A DNA stretch of 64,000 nt from Gillisella vitis (GCF_014204625.1 NZ_JACHLU010000012.1:1-64000); one strand, 5' to 3'; positions 36,673 to 46,694 are shown, counted from the stretch's first letter. Translations and numbers: made by a program. The notes: a model not told the origin generated them from the letters alone.

Positions 36673-36896
36673 GGTAGAACCCCGCTGAATACTGATAGCC
36701 AACACATACGTGCGGACGCCCATGCACTTCATGCACATCAGGATGCGGGTACGACCATTTCCGCTGTCCGCCCGTGAAAATCGCTTTTTTGCAAAATTCA
36801 AGTTCGGCTCTAGGATGATGATCACGCCGGTCGCTGGCGTGGTTGCAGGTCTTATAGATAATTTCCAAGAACTGTTCCAGAGTGTAGAACAGCCAA

Positions 36897-37592
36897 ATGG
36901 CACAATTTTTTGAAGGCAATAAAGCTTTGCTAAACAAGAGGCAAACGACGCGGCTGAAAGCTGAGAAACTGGCGGCAAAACGGGGGGAAGACCTGCTGTT
37001 TCGCAACATCTCGTTTAGCCTTGAAAGCGGTGAAGCACTGGTGCTGACGGGCCGAAATGGCTCTGGCAAGTCCACCCTGCTGCGGGTGATTGCCGGATTT
37101 ATTCGCCCGGAACGCGGCACCGCAACCTTTCAATCCCACAGCAGCGAATCATGCCCCGTGCGGGAAGCCAGCCATTATCTGGGCCACCGCAATGGCATGA
37201 AGGCCGAGTTGAGCGTGCGGGAAAATCTGGAGTTCTGGAAAGACTTCCTCGGCGATTTTGAAGGCGGACAAGGATTGAGTATCGACGCGGCTGCCGAGGT
37301 CATTGGCCTCTCAGGCATCACCCACCTGCCTTACGGCTATCTTTCGGCCGGACAACAGCGCCGCTTTGCCATGGCCCGCCTGCTGGTGGCCTATCGCCCG
37401 GTGTGGATTCTCGATGAACCCACCGCCGCCCTTGATACCAAAGCCGAGGCAATGTTTGCCGAGATGATTCGCACCCATCTGACAGAAGGCGGCATTGTGC
37501 TGGCGGCAACGCATCAGCCTTTGGGCGTGGATGGCGTCAAGCAAATGGAGATGCACGGGTTTGAATTTGATGAGATGGAGGAGATGGCGTGA
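36897..37592 (+). CDS. ccmA: Heme exporter ATP-binding protein CcmA
   Basis: The 231-residue ABC ATPase of the CcmABCD complex releases holo-CcmE during cytochrome c maturation. Visible motifs are Walker A GRNGSGKST, signature LSAGQQRRF, Walker B WILDEPTAALD and His switch AATHQPLG. The ATG at 36897 is used. It adds about 18 residues before the usual family start near TTRLKAEKLAA, where only an ACG or CTG is available, so the true start is uncertain. ccmB follows 223 bases later because a repeat element lies between them. Confidence 0.93.
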   Translation: MAQFFEGNKALLNKRQTTRLKAEKLAAKRGEDLLFRNISFSLESGEALVLTGRNGSGKSTLLRVIAGFIRPERGTATFQSHSSESCPVREASHYLGHRNGMKAELSVRENLEFWKDFLGDFEGGQGLSIDAAAEVIGLSGITHLPYGYLSAGQQRRFAMARLLVAYRPVWILDEPTAALDTKAEAMFAEMIRTHLTEGGIVLAATHQPLGVDGVKQMEMHGFEFDEMEEMA

Positions 37593-37629
37593 TGGTTGAT
37601 GGTTCATTTTTACCGACCACCTTGAGAGC

Positions 37630-37786
37630 CCCCTCCCCAACCCCTCCCCACAAGGGGGAGGGGCTTAACCTGTGGATACCTCTTGCTTCATCAACAAAGG
37701 TTTCCAACCGGCATGACCGTGAAAAGATGATTCAAGCGTTGCGGCATCCTAGCCCCTCCCCCTTGTGGGGAGGGGTTGGGGAGGGG
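37630..37786. repeat. 36-bp perfect inverted repeat element between ccmA and ccmB
   Basis: The arms 37630-37665 and 37751-37786 are perfect inverted copies (36 of 36 bases), rich in CCCCTCCCC / GGGGAGGGG, with an 85-base centre. Each arm can also fold on itself (CCCCTCCCC-ACAA-GGGGGAGGGG). This looks like a non-coding mobile or dispersed element. It splits the usual ccmA-ccmB spacing and could attenuate or stabilise the ccm transcript. Confidence 0.85.
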
Positions 37787-37815
37787 TCTTCACCCCTGCA
37801 CTCAAGGCAAGCCGC

Positions 37816-38475
37816 ATGATCGCCCTCTTCCTGCGCGACCTAAAACTTTCCATGCGCGCTGGCGGCGGCGCGTTGATTGGCGTGCTCTTCTTTCTCACCG
37901 TCGTTGCCGTCATCCCCTTTGGCGTTGGGCCGGATATGAATCTTCTCGCCCGCATTGGCCCCGCCATTGTCTGGATCGGTGCCCTGCTTGCCGCCCTTTT
38001 GGGACTCGACCGGCTGTTTCAGGCCGACCGCGACGATGGCTCGCTGGACCTGCTCTTGATGCAGGAAACGCCGCTGGTGCTGACAATCTTCATCAAATGC
38101 CTCGCCCACTGGACAGCCACCAGCCTGCCGCTGGTGATTGCCTCACCACTGATGGGCCTGTTCATGAACATGAATGAGGTTTCCATTGGGGCCGTCATGC
38201 TGACGCTGCTGGTTGGCACACCTGCCATCACCTTTATTGGGGCCGCCGGTGCCGCCGTTGCTGTGGCGCTGCCACGCGGTGGGTTGCTGGTGTCGATATT
38301 GGTGCTGCCACTCTCCATTCCGGTGCTGATTTTTGGCGTCAGCGCATCTTACGCCGCTGTGGAGGAGCCAGCGCCTTTCCTGCCGCCGTTTTTGTTTTTG
38401 ATGGCACTGACGCTGTTTTTTGCCGTCATTGGTCCCTTAGCTGCCGCACTGGCGCTCAGAAACACCGCCGATTGA
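37816..38475 (+). CDS. ccmB: Heme exporter permease CcmB
   Basis: The 219-residue inner membrane protein has six helices and the CcmB pattern FLRDLKLSMRAGGGALIGVLFF at the N-terminus (first part), then DDGSLDLLLMQETPL and GTPAITFIGAAGAA. It pairs with CcmA and CcmC. ATG 37816 lies 30 bases after the inverted repeat element. A longer frame would read through that element and is rejected. ccmC starts 120 bases downstream. Confidence 0.95.
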   Translation: MIALFLRDLKLSMRAGGGALIGVLFFLTVVAVIPFGVGPDMNLLARIGPAIVWIGALLAALLGLDRLFQADRDDGSLDLLLMQETPLVLTIFIKCLAHWTATSLPLVIASPLMGLFMNMNEVSIGAVMLTLLVGTPAITFIGAAGAAVAVALPRGGLLVSILVLPLSIPVLIFGVSASYAAVEEPAPFLPPFLFLMALTLFFAVIGPLAAALALRNTAD

Positions 38476-38595
38476 TCTGTGCCAAGCCATGACGGTGCCA
38501 AGTCCTGTAATCAACTTCCGCAGACAGACAGGCGATAGCCACTCAAGATTGCAAAACTGAATTGCCGCAACGCTTAACTCACGATAAAAGGCAGT

Positions 38596-39360
38596 ATGAC
38601 CGAAACAAGCCTCGCCATGACCAAGTTCACAGACCTCGCCAACCCCACCCGGTTTCTGGCGCTGGTGCGTATTGTGCTTCCCTGGATGGCGGGCGTCACT
38701 GCCATCCTGTTTATCGTCGGGCTTTACCTCAGCTTCACATCCGAGAGCGATTACCAGCAGGGTGACACGGTGCGGATTATGTATATCCACGTGCCCGCCG
38801 CCTGGCTGTCAATGATGTGCTACAGCGTCATGGCCGTCTCCGCCATTGGCACGCTGGTCTGGCGGCATCCGCTGGCCGATGTGTCGCACAAGGCCGCCGC
38901 CCCGATTGGTGCCGCTTTCACGCTGATTGCCCTTGTCACCGGATCGCTCTGGGGCAGGCCGATGTGGGGTACATGGTGGGTGTGGGATGCGCGGCTGACC
39001 TCGGTTTTCGTGCTGTTTTTGATGTATCTGGGGCTGATTGCGCTCAACCGCGCCATGGATGACCCTTCCAAAGCCGCCCGCGTCAGTGCGGTTTTGATTC
39101 TGGTGGGCTTCGTCAATATTCCGATTATCAAATTCTCGGTGGAATGGTGGAACACGCTGCACCAACCCGCCAGCATTTTGCGCATGGGCGGATCAGCAAT
39201 TGATCCCGCCTTTCTCAAGCCCCTGCTGGTAATGGCTGTGGCTGCAACTTTGCTGTTTTTCACCCTGCATATGGCCGCCATGCGCAATGAAATCTGGCGA
39301 CGCCGCATTGCCGCCCAGCGCAGACTTGCAGCCCGCAGAGCCGGACAGGATGACCCATGA
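38596..39360 (+). CDS. ccmC: Heme exporter permease CcmC
   Basis: The 254-residue membrane protein presents heme to CcmE. It has six helices, the tryptophan-rich WWD domain GRPMWGTWWVWDARLTS, and two flanking histidines (MYIHVPAAWLS and NTLHQPAS) that act as axial heme ligands. AAAGG 4 bases before ATG 38596 supports this start; ATG 38617 is a less likely alternative. The stop overlaps ccmD by 4 bases. Confidence 0.96.
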   Translation: MTETSLAMTKFTDLANPTRFLALVRIVLPWMAGVTAILFIVGLYLSFTSESDYQQGDTVRIMYIHVPAAWLSMMCYSVMAVSAIGTLVWRHPLADVSHKAAAPIGAAFTLIALVTGSLWGRPMWGTWWVWDARLTSVFVLFLMYLGLIALNRAMDDPSKAARVSAVLILVGFVNIPIIKFSVEWWNTLHQPASILRMGGSAIDPAFLKPLLVMAVAATLLFFTLHMAAMRNEIWRRRIAAQRRLAARRAGQDDP

Positions 39361-39530
39361 GCCATTACGCTTTTTACATCAACACATCCTATGGGGCCGC
39401 AGGGCTGATTGTGCTCTGTCTGATCGCCTGGGTGTTTTTGGATGGCCGGGCGCGACAAAAAGACATGAAAGCGCTGGAAGCCTCCGGCATCCGCCGCCGC
39501 TCCAGCACGGATAAGCCAGCACATGAGTGA
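39357..39530 (+). CDS. ccmD: Heme exporter protein CcmD
   Basis: This small gene encodes 57 residues beginning MSHYAFYINTSYGAAGLIV, with a single membrane helix (about 12-29) and a basic, hydrophilic C-terminus. These are the features of CcmD, which helps release holo-CcmE from CcmABC. It overlaps ccmC by 4 bases and ccmG by 8 bases, which leaves little doubt about its reality. The length is typical. Confidence 0.93.
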   Translation: MSHYAFYINTSYGAAGLIVLCLIAWVFLDGRARQKDMKALEASGIRRRSSTDKPAHE

Positions 39531-40122
39531 CAACAGCCTTCCCGAGCCGCGCAAAAGCGGCATCTCGCGCTATGCTTTTGCCGCCATTCCATTGTTGGTG
39601 TTTGCCGCGATTGCCGGAATTTCTGGCAAAATGCTGTATGATCAGGATGTCAACGGCAAGAATGTCAGCGAGATCCCATCAGCTCTGATCGGCACCAAAG
39701 CCCCCGCGCTTGATCTGCCGCCGCTTGAGGGCGCGAATCTGCCAGCACTGACCACATCCGCCATTTCCGGCAAACTCACGCTGGTCAATGTGTTTGCCTC
39801 ATGGTGCGTGCCCTGCCGCGATGAGCATCCGCTTCTGAAACAATTGAGCAAAGACCCCCGCATCCAGATTGTTGCGATCAATTACAAGGACAAGAGCGAT
39901 AATGCGCTGCGCTTTCTGGGCGAACTGGGCAATCCCTACATGGCCATCGGCATCGACCCCAACGGCAAGGCCGCGATTGACTGGGGCGTTTATGGCATTC
40001 CCGAAAGCTATCTCGTGGCCCCGGATGGCACGATTGTTTACAAGCGCGTGGGACCGTTTGATGCCCGCTCGATTGAGCAGGGGCTATTTCCGGCAATTGA
40101 GAAGGTGCTGGCGAAGAAGTAG
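39523..40122 (+). CDS. ccmG: Thiol:disulfide oxidoreductase CcmG (DsbE/CycY)
   Basis: The 199-residue periplasmic thioredoxin-like protein keeps apocytochrome c cysteines reduced for heme attachment. It has an N-terminal anchor (about residues 16-35), the active site WCVPC in VFASWCVPCRDEHP, and the GIPESYLVAPDGTIVY cis-Pro region. It overlaps ccmD and completes the ccmA-B-C-D-G set. ccmE, ccmF and ccmH are not in the window. Confidence 0.95.
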   Translation: MSDNSLPEPRKSGISRYAFAAIPLLVFAAIAGISGKMLYDQDVNGKNVSEIPSALIGTKAPALDLPPLEGANLPALTTSAISGKLTLVNVFASWCVPCRDEHPLLKQLSKDPRIQIVAINYKDKSDNALRFLGELGNPYMAIGIDPNGKAAIDWGVYGIPESYLVAPDGTIVYKRVGPFDARSIEQGLFPAIEKVLAKK

Positions 40123-40160
40123 CATTACAAAAATCGCCGCAAGCTCACCTCGTTCTCCGA

Positions 40161-40478
40161 CGTCATGCTCGGCCCTGTGCCGAGCATCTAACCACGTTAG
40201 AGCGTCGTGCGTTTAATATGACCCATTCTGTTTGCTCAAACTTGCTGTCCCACAAAGCGGATGGCGCAGCGCGATGTTTTTCCATCGGGCAAGCCATCCA
40301 ACGCAGTGGGCGGCAAGTTTCAGCAAACCCGAAGGGCCGCATGACTTTAAGTCCTGATCAGCCCATAAATTCATTGCGGCAGAATGGGTCATATTAAACG
40401 CACGCCGCTCTAAATTACATCAATACGTCAATTGCTTATTGGGCGCGGCAGACCCTCGGGACAGGCCCGAGGGTGACG
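40161..40478. repeat. RIME-like two-palindrome repeat, copy 2 (inverted, interrupted)
   Basis: Palindrome B (40161-40189) and palindrome A (40449-40478) occur in inverted order relative to copies 1 and 3. Subtracting the 211-bp element and one TA leaves a spacer of about 46 bases, close to the 48 and 45 bases of the other copies. The spacer segment AACGTG, restored after removal, matches copy 3. Confidence 0.85.
40198..40412. mobile_element. MITE-like element with long terminal inverted repeats, TA-flanked
   Basis: The ends 40197-40230 and 40380-40413 are inverted copies with 33 of 34 bases identical (mismatch at 40205/40405). A second inner pair, 40231-40245 and 40313-40327, matches at 14 of 15. 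TA lies at both borders (40198-40199, 40411-40412), as expected for target duplication by an IS630/Tc1-type transposase. There is no coding frame inside, so the element is non-autonomous. It has inserted into the spacer of a RIME-like repeat. The rest of the 40123-40511 gap holds only repeat DNA. Confidence 0.8.
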
Positions 40479-40511
40479 ACACGTCGAGATCGGAGCTTTG
40501 GCACCAGTCGA

Positions 40512-41093
40512 TTAAAGCGCACCCTGCCATGCCTTGATGGCATCTACCGGCCAGACCAGCATCAGCACATTCAGGGTGAGGTTATCGCGGATCAGATAGC
40601 CGGTGAACACTTCAAACAACACGGCAATCACGATAGTCAGCCAGATCGGCGCACGGGCCGCAAACAAAAAGCCAACCATCATGAACACCGTATCCATGGC
40701 CGAGTTGAGAATGCTGTCCCCCTCATAGCCCACGGCCATGGTGGCTGCGCGATAGCGGTCGATGATGATGGGAGAGTTTTCCAGCAATTCCCACGCCGCT
40801 TCAATCAGGGTGGCAAGCGTGAGCCTTTGACCAAACGAGCCTTTGCGCAGCACAAGCCAGCCGAGGCCATAAAACAAAAAGCCGTGAATGATGTGCGACG
40901 GCGTATACCAATCGGCCAGATGCTGGGAATTGCCCGGCGTGTTCACGCCCGCCTCAAACAGCTTGACGTATCCACAGGAGCAAATCCAGATCCGACCCAT
41001 GACATGCTCGGCCAGCACCTGCACCGCCAGAATAATCAGCGGCACGAGAAGCCAAAAGGATATGGGAGAATTGGCCTTAGAAGTGATTGTCAT
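40512..41093 (-). CDS. DUF2585 (UPF0314) membrane protein
   Basis: The 193-residue protein has four to five hydrophobic helices and the family segments [18 protein letters not shown] and [18 protein letters not shown], with [19 protein letters not shown]. It is an alphaproteobacterial membrane protein of unknown function; the conserved His and Glu residues hint at catalysis, which is speculative. The ATG at 41093 overlaps the ispZ stop by 17 bases. It is the last gene of the dapF-mtaB-ftsY-ispZ group. Confidence 0.87.
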   Translation of the reverse strand: MTITSKANSPISFWLLVPLIILAVQVLAEHVMGRIWICSCGYVKLFEAGVNTPGNSQHLADWYTPSHIIHGFLFYGLGWLVLRKGSFGQRLTLATLIEAAWELLENSPIIIDRYRAATMAVGYEGDSILNSAMDTVFMMVGFLFAARAPIWLTIVIAVLFEVFTGYLIRDNLTLNVLMLVWPVDAIKAWQGAL

Positions 41094-41739
41094 TGCCGCC
41101 ATCATCCGCCTTGTTTTCAAGCGAATGCTTCATGATCAATGGCATTTGCGCCAGCGTGAAGAGGATGGTGATGGGCATGGTGCCCCAGACCTTGAAATTC
41201 ACCCAGACTTCATCAGAGAAATTGCGCCAGACGGCTTCGTTCAGAACAGCCAGAAACAAAAAGAAGATGCCCCACCGCAGGGTGAGCTTTCTCCAGCCTT
41301 CATCATCGAGCTGAAAGGCCGCTGCAAACACATAGCCCAGGAACGAGCGGCCAAACAACAGGCCACCCAGCAGCACCACGCCAAACAGCGAATTGACAAT
41401 GGTTGGCTTCATTTTGATGAAAGTCTCATCCTGAAGCCAGATGGAGAGTGAGCCAAACACCAGCACGACGATTCCCGACACAAACGGCATGATTGGCAGG
41501 TGTTTGAACACAATTTTCGAAACAATCAGCGACAAGACGGTGGCGGCCATAAACAAAGCCGTTGCAATCAGCAGCGGACCACCCACGGCGGTCAGCGCCG
41601 GAAATTGCTTTGCCAACCATTCACCACGCAGATTGCCAAAGAAAAACACCAGCAATGGCCCCAACTCCAACACCATTTTCAGCATGGGATTGTGCTTTTC
41701 GACGTCACTTGGTTGCTGACTGGGCTGGTTCACGGTCAT
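41077..41739 (-). CDS. ispZ: Intracellular septation protein A (YciB family)
   Basis: The 220-residue inner membrane protein has five to six helices and family hallmarks [31 protein letters not shown] and [20 protein letters not shown]. YciB proteins help envelope synthesis and septation together with the cell-division machinery. It is longer than E. coli YciB by about 40 residues at the N-terminus, as in other rhizobia. The first codon of the longest frame is GTG, so the next ATG (41739) is used. It lies 66 bases after ftsY. Confidence 0.93.
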   Translation of the reverse strand: MTVNQPSQQPSDVEKHNPMLKMVLELGPLLVFFFGNLRGEWLAKQFPALTAVGGPLLIATALFMAATVLSLIVSKIVFKHLPIMPFVSGIVVLVFGSLSIWLQDETFIKMKPTIVNSLFGVVLLGGLLFGRSFLGYVFAAAFQLDDEGWRKLTLRWGIFFLFLAVLNEAVWRNFSDEVWVNFKVWGTMPITILFTLAQMPLIMKHSLENKADDGGNDNHF

Positions 41740-41808
41740 CACACTCTTTTGGTTTTTTGGCTTAACGCTGTCTTGTCGGACATCTATGTCGATTTATAGG
41801 CTAACGGA

Positions 41809-43122
41809 TTATGCATTCACACCGGCAATGGCGCGGGCAAAATCTTCGGCCTCAAACGGCTCCAGATCATCCACACCTTCGCCAACGCCAATGAAATAGA
41901 CCGGCAATTTGTGCTTGGCGGCAATGGCCACCAGAATCCCGCCGCGGGCCGTGCCATCCAGCTTGGTCATCACCAAGCCGTTGACGCCCGCGATATTGCG
42001 GAAAATTTCCACCTGATTCATGGCGTTCTGGCCGGTGGTGGCATCCAGCGTCTGCAACACGGTGTGGGGCGCATCGGGATCAAGCTTGCCCAGCACGCGG
42101 ACAATTTTTTCCAGCTCGGCCATCAACTCGGTCTTGTTTTGCAAGCGGCCAGCGGTGTCGATAATCAGCACGTCGGATTTTTCTGCCCGTGCCTTCTCAA
42201 ACGCATCATAGGCCAAGCCCGCCGCATCAGCTCCGAGCTTGGTGCCAATAAAGCCGGAGCCAGTGCGATCGGCCCAGATTTTCAATTGCTCAATGGCGGC
42301 GGCGCGAAAGGTATCGCCTGCGGCCAGCATCACCTTCAGGCCCGCGCCGGAGAGTTTGGCGGCCAGCTTGCCAATGGTGGTGGTTTTGCCGGTGCCATTG
42401 ACGCCCACCACCAGAATCACATGCGGCTTGTGGTTCAAATCCAGCGCCAGCGGCTTGGCCACAGGCTTCAACACCTTGACGATTTCCGAGGCCATGATCC
42501 GGGTCACATCCTCACCCGTCACATCCTTGCCATATCGCTCGCTGGAGAGCGCACCTGTCACCCGCATGGCGGTTTCCACGCCAAGATCGGCCTGAATGAG
42601 CAGGTCTTCCAGCTCTTCCAGCGTGTCATCATCCAGCTTGCGCTTGGTAAACAGGGCTGCAATCTGCCCGGTCAGCTGCGAAGACGTGCGGAAGAGGCCC
42701 GCCTTCAGACGCTGAAACCAGGTGAGTTTTTCCTGTGGCGCTTCCGGCTCCAGCTCCACCGCAACAGAGGTGGAAAAGCCTTTTGGCAGGGCAATGTCTT
42801 CGGGTGCTTCACGCACCAATTGATCAAAAGAGAGCGGCTCAGACGCCGCATCAGCCTCGGCTACTTCTTCCGTTTCCAACAGCGACACCGGCACAAGGGC
42901 GAGATCATCAGCCTCGTCATCGCTGGCTGGACCACCCGCAGTTTCCATCTCCTCCGGCAACACCGGATCGGCAACCACAGGCACATCAGGCGTACGCTGC
43001 TTGGGCAGACTGGCTTCCACCACCGCCTCGCGTTCTTCCGGCGTCAATTCTTCCACGACCACGGCATCGGTGGATTTCTCTGAGCTGAAGGTGAAGACTT
43101 TTTTGAAGAATCCGATGGCCAT
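41809..43122 (-). CDS. ftsY: Signal recognition particle receptor FtsY
   Basis: The 437-residue SRP receptor GTPase delivers nascent membrane proteins to SecYEG. It has an acidic N-terminal A region (residues 20-130), the four-helix N domain, and a complete G domain: GVNGTGKTTTIGKLA, DTAGRLQNKTELM, TKLDGTARGG and the closing GVGEGVDDLEPFEAEDFA. Its partner Ffh is encoded at 46853-48430. It starts 20 bases after mtaB on the same strand. Confidence 0.97.
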   Translation of the reverse strand: MAIGFFKKVFTFSSEKSTDAVVVEELTPEEREAVVEASLPKQRTPDVPVVADPVLPEEMETAGGPASDDEADDLALVPVSLLETEEVAEADAASEPLSFDQLVREAPEDIALPKGFSTSVAVELEPEAPQEKLTWFQRLKAGLFRTSSQLTGQIAALFTKRKLDDDTLEELEDLLIQADLGVETAMRVTGALSSERYGKDVTGEDVTRIMASEIVKVLKPVAKPLALDLNHKPHVILVVGVNGTGKTTTIGKLAAKLSGAGLKVMLAAGDTFRAAAIEQLKIWADRTGSGFIGTKLGADAAGLAYDAFEKARAEKSDVLIIDTAGRLQNKTELMAELEKIVRVLGKLDPDAPHTVLQTLDATTGQNAMNQVEIFRNIAGVNGLVMTKLDGTARGGILVAIAAKHKLPVYFIGVGEGVDDLEPFEAEDFARAIAGVNA

Positions 43123-43142
43123 GAGGTCTTGCTTTTCTGTGA

Positions 43143-44417
43143 TCAGGCCGCAGCAGAGTCTGCGGGTTCAAGTATCAGGTGACGGCCATTGTGACCGGCA
43201 ATATGGGCCTCGACAAGCGCTCCGGGCTGATAACTCGGCACCGATACGAGGGTGAAGTCTTCGCTATGGGCCATCTCGCCGCGCTCCACCAGCAGCTTTT
43301 GGCGTGTTCCCACCAAACCCTGCAAGTGGTTGCTGTGCAGCGTCTCGGCCACGGCCCGCAAAGCGGCTGCCCGTTGCTTGACCACGCCCCGGTCCAGCTG
43401 CGGCATTTTTGCAGCCGGTGTACTCGGGCGCGGGCTGTAGGGAAAAACATGCAAATGCGCAATGCCGATCTCTTGCGCCAACCGTGCAGAATTGAGTGCC
43501 ATCTCTTCCGTCTCGGTCGGGAATCCGGCAATCATATCGGCACCAAAGCTGAAATCGGGGCGAAGGGCGCGCACCTGCTTGGCAAAAGCCAGCGCATCCG
43601 CGCTCGAATGCCGCCGCTTCATGCGCTTCAAAATCATATCATCACCATGCTGCAAGGACAGGTGCAGATGCGGCATGAAGCGCGGCTCTTCGGCAATCAG
43701 ATCGAAAAGATGCTGATCCACCTCAATACTGTCGATAGAGGATAATCTTAGCCGGGTAATTTCCGGCACCTGCTTCAAAAGCGTCTTGGCCAATAGCCCA
43801 AGCGTCGGTGTTCCGGGCAGGTCTGCGCCATAGCTGGTGGCATCCACGCCTGTCAGCACCACTTCAATATAGCCGCTTTCCACCAATTTGCGGGCCTGTT
43901 CCACCACAGCCCCCATGGGCACGGATCGGGAATTGCCACGCCCAAACGGAATGATGCAGAAGGTGCAACGGTGATCGCAGCCATTTTGCACCTGCAAGAA
44001 GCCGCGCACATGGCCATCGATATGGGCCACCATCTGCGGTGCGGTTTCCGTGACACTCATAATGTCGTTGACGCGCAGCTTTTCCTCCGACGCTACGCCA
44101 AAATCCGGTAGAGCACGATAGTGTTCGGCCTTGAGCTTTTCCTCATTGCCCAGCACCATATCCACCTCTGCCATGGCAGCAAAACCGGCAGCATCCGTCT
44201 GGGCGGCACAGCCGGTCACGATAATCCGCGCCTCAGGATTTTCCCGCCGTGCGCGGCGAATGGCTTGGCGCGCCTGCCGCACCGCCTCGCCCGTCACAGC
44301 ACAGGTGTTGACCAGAATGGCGTTGTTCAGCCCCGCTTTAGCGGCCTCGGCCTTCATCACTTCCGATTCATAAGTGTTGAGACGACAGCCGAAGGTGATG
44401 ACATCAATGCCGCTCAC
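43143..44417 (-). CDS. mtaB: tRNA t6A37 methylthiotransferase MtaB
   Basis: This radical-SAM enzyme converts t6A37 to ms2t6A37. The 424-residue product has the N-terminal UPF0004 domain ([24 protein letters not shown]), the radical-SAM cysteine motif GCDHRCTFC, and a C-terminal TRAM domain ([12 protein letters not shown] and following). It uses the modification made by TsaD (3099-4196) as substrate. The start is GTG overlapping the dapF stop. Confidence 0.95.
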   Translation of the reverse strand: MSGIDVITFGCRLNTYESEVMKAEAAKAGLNNAILVNTCAVTGEAVRQARQAIRRARRENPEARIIVTGCAAQTDAAGFAAMAEVDMVLGNEEKLKAEHYRALPDFGVASEEKLRVNDIMSVTETAPQMVAHIDGHVRGFLQVQNGCDHRCTFCIIPFGRGNSRSVPMGAVVEQARKLVESGYIEVVLTGVDATSYGADLPGTPTLGLLAKTLLKQVPEITRLRLSSIDSIEVDQHLFDLIAEEPRFMPHLHLSLQHGDDMILKRMKRRHSSADALAFAKQVRALRPDFSFGADMIAGFPTETEEMALNSARLAQEIGIAHLHVFPYSPRPSTPAAKMPQLDRGVVKQRAAALRAVAETLHSNHLQGLVGTRQKLLVERGEMAHSEDFTLVSVPSYQPGALVEAHIAGHNGRHLILEPADSAAA

Positions 44418-45325
44418 GAGCCTGATGCCTCGCTCAAAGCCTCATCACTACGTTGCCATGCCCCCGTTTCCGGGTCGAGCTGGCCGGACCATTCCCATTC
44501 CGCCGCCCCGGTCATGATCACATGGTTGTCGCGCTCACGCCACTCAATGGTCAGGGCTTGCTGATTTGGGCTGGAGGCCACCGTGATCACCACCTTGCGC
44601 TCCGTGCGCCCGGTGCGGGCACCTGATACGCCAGCAGAACAGGCGGCAGAGCCACAGGCCAGCGTGAGGCCCGCCCCACGCTCCCAGGTGCGGGTGGTCA
44701 TGGTGGATTTTGATGTCACCTGCGCCAGCGTGATGTTGGCCTTTTCAGGAAACATCGGATGATTTTCCAAAAGTGGTCCAAACCGCTCCAGATCATAGCT
44801 CATCGGATCACGATCCACCCAGAAAATCGCATGGGGATTGCCCATGGACATAACCGAGGGCGAATGCAAAATCGGCGCATCAATCGGCCCGATCTGCAAT
44901 TCAATTCGGCTGGTGTCGTCAAATTCTTCCGAGAGTGGAATTTTGTTCCACTCAAACACAGGCGTGCCCATATCCACCGAGATCGAGCCATCGTCATGCT
45001 CAACAGCATTGAGAATGCCCGCCAGCGTCTGGAAGGTAAAAGCCTTCAGGCCCGTCTCTGCTGATAAAGCCTGCACCACGCAGCGCGTGCCATTGCCACA
45101 GGCCTGCGCCCGCGTGCCATCGCAGTTGATAATGTCGATATAGGCAAAGGTACCCTCCAGCTTCGGATCATGGATCGCCATGATCTGATCGAAATTGGTG
45201 GCAGGATCCTGGGCCAGCGCAATGGCGGCTTCTGGCGTCACGGGTTTGCTTTGGCCGCGCATGTCAACAACCAGAATCTTGTTTCCAAGTCCGTTCATCT
45301 TTGCAAATTCGACCAAATTGCCCAT
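44414..45325 (-). CDS. dapF: Diaminopimelate epimerase
   Basis: DapF epimerises LL- to meso-diaminopimelate for lysine and peptidoglycan. The 303-residue product has both active-site cysteines, in [11 protein letters not shown] and [14 protein letters not shown], and begins [17 protein letters not shown]. The longest frame starts with GTG at 45334; the ATG at 45325 fits the family better, with GGAG just upstream. It overlaps mtaB by 4 bases and heads a five-gene minus-strand run. Confidence 0.97.
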   Translation of the reverse strand: MGNLVEFAKMNGLGNKILVVDMRGQSKPVTPEAAIALAQDPATNFDQIMAIHDPKLEGTFAYIDIINCDGTRAQACGNGTRCVVQALSAETGLKAFTFQTLAGILNAVEHDDGSISVDMGTPVFEWNKIPLSEEFDDTSRIELQIGPIDAPILHSPSVMSMGNPHAIFWVDRDPMSYDLERFGPLLENHPMFPEKANITLAQVTSKSTMTTRTWERGAGLTLACGSAACSAGVSGARTGRTERKVVITVASSPNQQALTIEWRERDNHVIMTGAAEWEWSGQLDPETGAWQRSDEALSEASGS

Positions 45326-45395
45326 GGGCTCCACTTTCTTAGCGCGTTTCAGCGCTATATGGCGGAATTCAACCAGAATTACCAGTCTTGCTATT

Positions 45396-46394
45396 CTACC
45401 CTATCATGGGCACGTCGAAAACCTCACCGCCGCGCAATGGCCGGAAACGCTCACGCGCAATGCCCGCCTTGGCCATGGCCATCGACAAATGCTCGACCGG
45501 TTGCATCATCGGCTCATCCGTCAGCTGAAACGTGCCAAAATGGTGACCAACGGCAAAAGCAGCATTGCAAAGCCTGAACCCTTCCACCGCTTCCTGCGGA
45601 TTCTGGTGCTGGCCGCGCATGAACCAGCGCGGCTCATAGGCACCGATGGGCAAGATAGCGAGGCGAAAGCCGCCGTATTTTTCCGCCGCCGCCCGATAAT
45701 TGATACCATCATGAAAGCCGGTATCGCCAATATGATAGATATGCCCGTGCGGCGTCGAAATCACAAAAGCAGCCCACAGCGCCATACAGCGATCCCGGAC
45801 CCCCCGTGCCGACCAATGATGGCAGGGTTCAGCGGTCAAGCGGACATCATCGTTGACACGGACGTGATCTCCCCAGTCAACATCCTTTATGCGCGCAAAC
45901 GGAACCGCCGCCCTGATCAGGGTATCATTGCCCAAAGGCGTGACCACCAGTGGATCAAACGCCCGGCATATTTTGCGCAATGACTTTATATCCAGATGAT
46001 CATAATGATTGTGCGTGACCAGCACCACATCAATCGGCGGCAGGTCATCAAAATAAATACCCGGCTCAATCACTCTTTTTGGCCCGGCAAATGGCAAGGG
46101 GCTGGCGCGCTCCGACAAAACCGGATCGGTCAGAATATTGATACCCTGCACCTGAATCAGCATGGATGCATGACCAATCATGGTGACACGTAAACTCGCA
46201 CCTTGCACCTGCTTTGGCGGAACCGCCACGCCTGAGGGCAATTCAACGGCCTTTGGCCAGGAAGAGCGTTGTCCATTCACCTGCCAGCGCATGACGGCTG
46301 CAAACCCCAAAGGCTTGATGCCCGCCGGATTATAGAACCGTGTCCCATCAAAATGATCCGAGACAGGACCGGAATAATAGCGATTTTTGACCAT
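45396..46394 (-). CDS. Metallo-beta-lactamase-fold hydrolase (NAPE-PLD/UlaG-like)
   Basis: The 332-residue protein has the MBL metal motif [26 protein letters not shown], the downstream His/Asp ligands in [10 protein letters not shown] and [11 protein letters not shown], and a final GHHFGTFQL. This set matches bacterial relatives of N-acyl-phosphatidylethanolamine phospholipase D and UlaG. There is no signal peptide, and the substrate is unknown, possibly a phosphodiester. It is transcribed away from ffh, with a repeat upstream of the start. Confidence 0.88.
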   Translation of the reverse strand: MVKNRYYSGPVSDHFDGTRFYNPAGIKPLGFAAVMRWQVNGQRSSWPKAVELPSGVAVPPKQVQGASLRVTMIGHASMLIQVQGINILTDPVLSERASPLPFAGPKRVIEPGIYFDDLPPIDVVLVTHNHYDHLDIKSLRKICRAFDPLVVTPLGNDTLIRAAVPFARIKDVDWGDHVRVNDDVRLTAEPCHHWSARGVRDRCMALWAAFVISTPHGHIYHIGDTGFHDGINYRAAAEKYGGFRLAILPIGAYEPRWFMRGQHQNPQEAVEGFRLCNAAFAVGHHFGTFQLTDEPMMQPVEHLSMAMAKAGIARERFRPLRGGEVFDVPMIG

Positions 46395-46421
46395 GAAATC
46401 CCGATAACCGTATCAACACTG

Positions 46422-46528
46422 CTTTTAGAGTTTCTCAGGGAAAAGTGGAAACCGGCTTTCCCGATGAAGACAAACTCAAACAAAGGAACCATGAGACTGT
46501 CTGCTTCAATCTGAACCAGACAGTCTCA
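46422..46528. repeat. Dispersed repeat copy C and adjacent palindrome
   Basis: 46422-46481 reads, on the minus strand, TTTGTCTTCATCGGGAAAGC, then a CCGGTTTCCACTTTTCCC core and AGAAACTCTAAAAG, colinear with copies at 32206 and 33846. It is followed by TGAGACTGTCTG / CAGACAGTCTCA (46492-46528), a perfect 12-bp hairpin. The rest of the gap 46395-46852 holds no gene except the leader described next. Confidence 0.75.
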
Positions 46529-46694
46529 GGTGATGCAATAGCTCATCAAGATCCAACAGGATCAAACTTGCAACCGAAAAACGCAAGGATTGCAAAATAG
46601 AACCTTTTTCCAGAATCGCCATTTTCCTTGACTCAGCACTCAAAATCCTGTTTACCCCTGCCAAATCTGCGAAGAGAGAAGACTCCGAGCCGCC

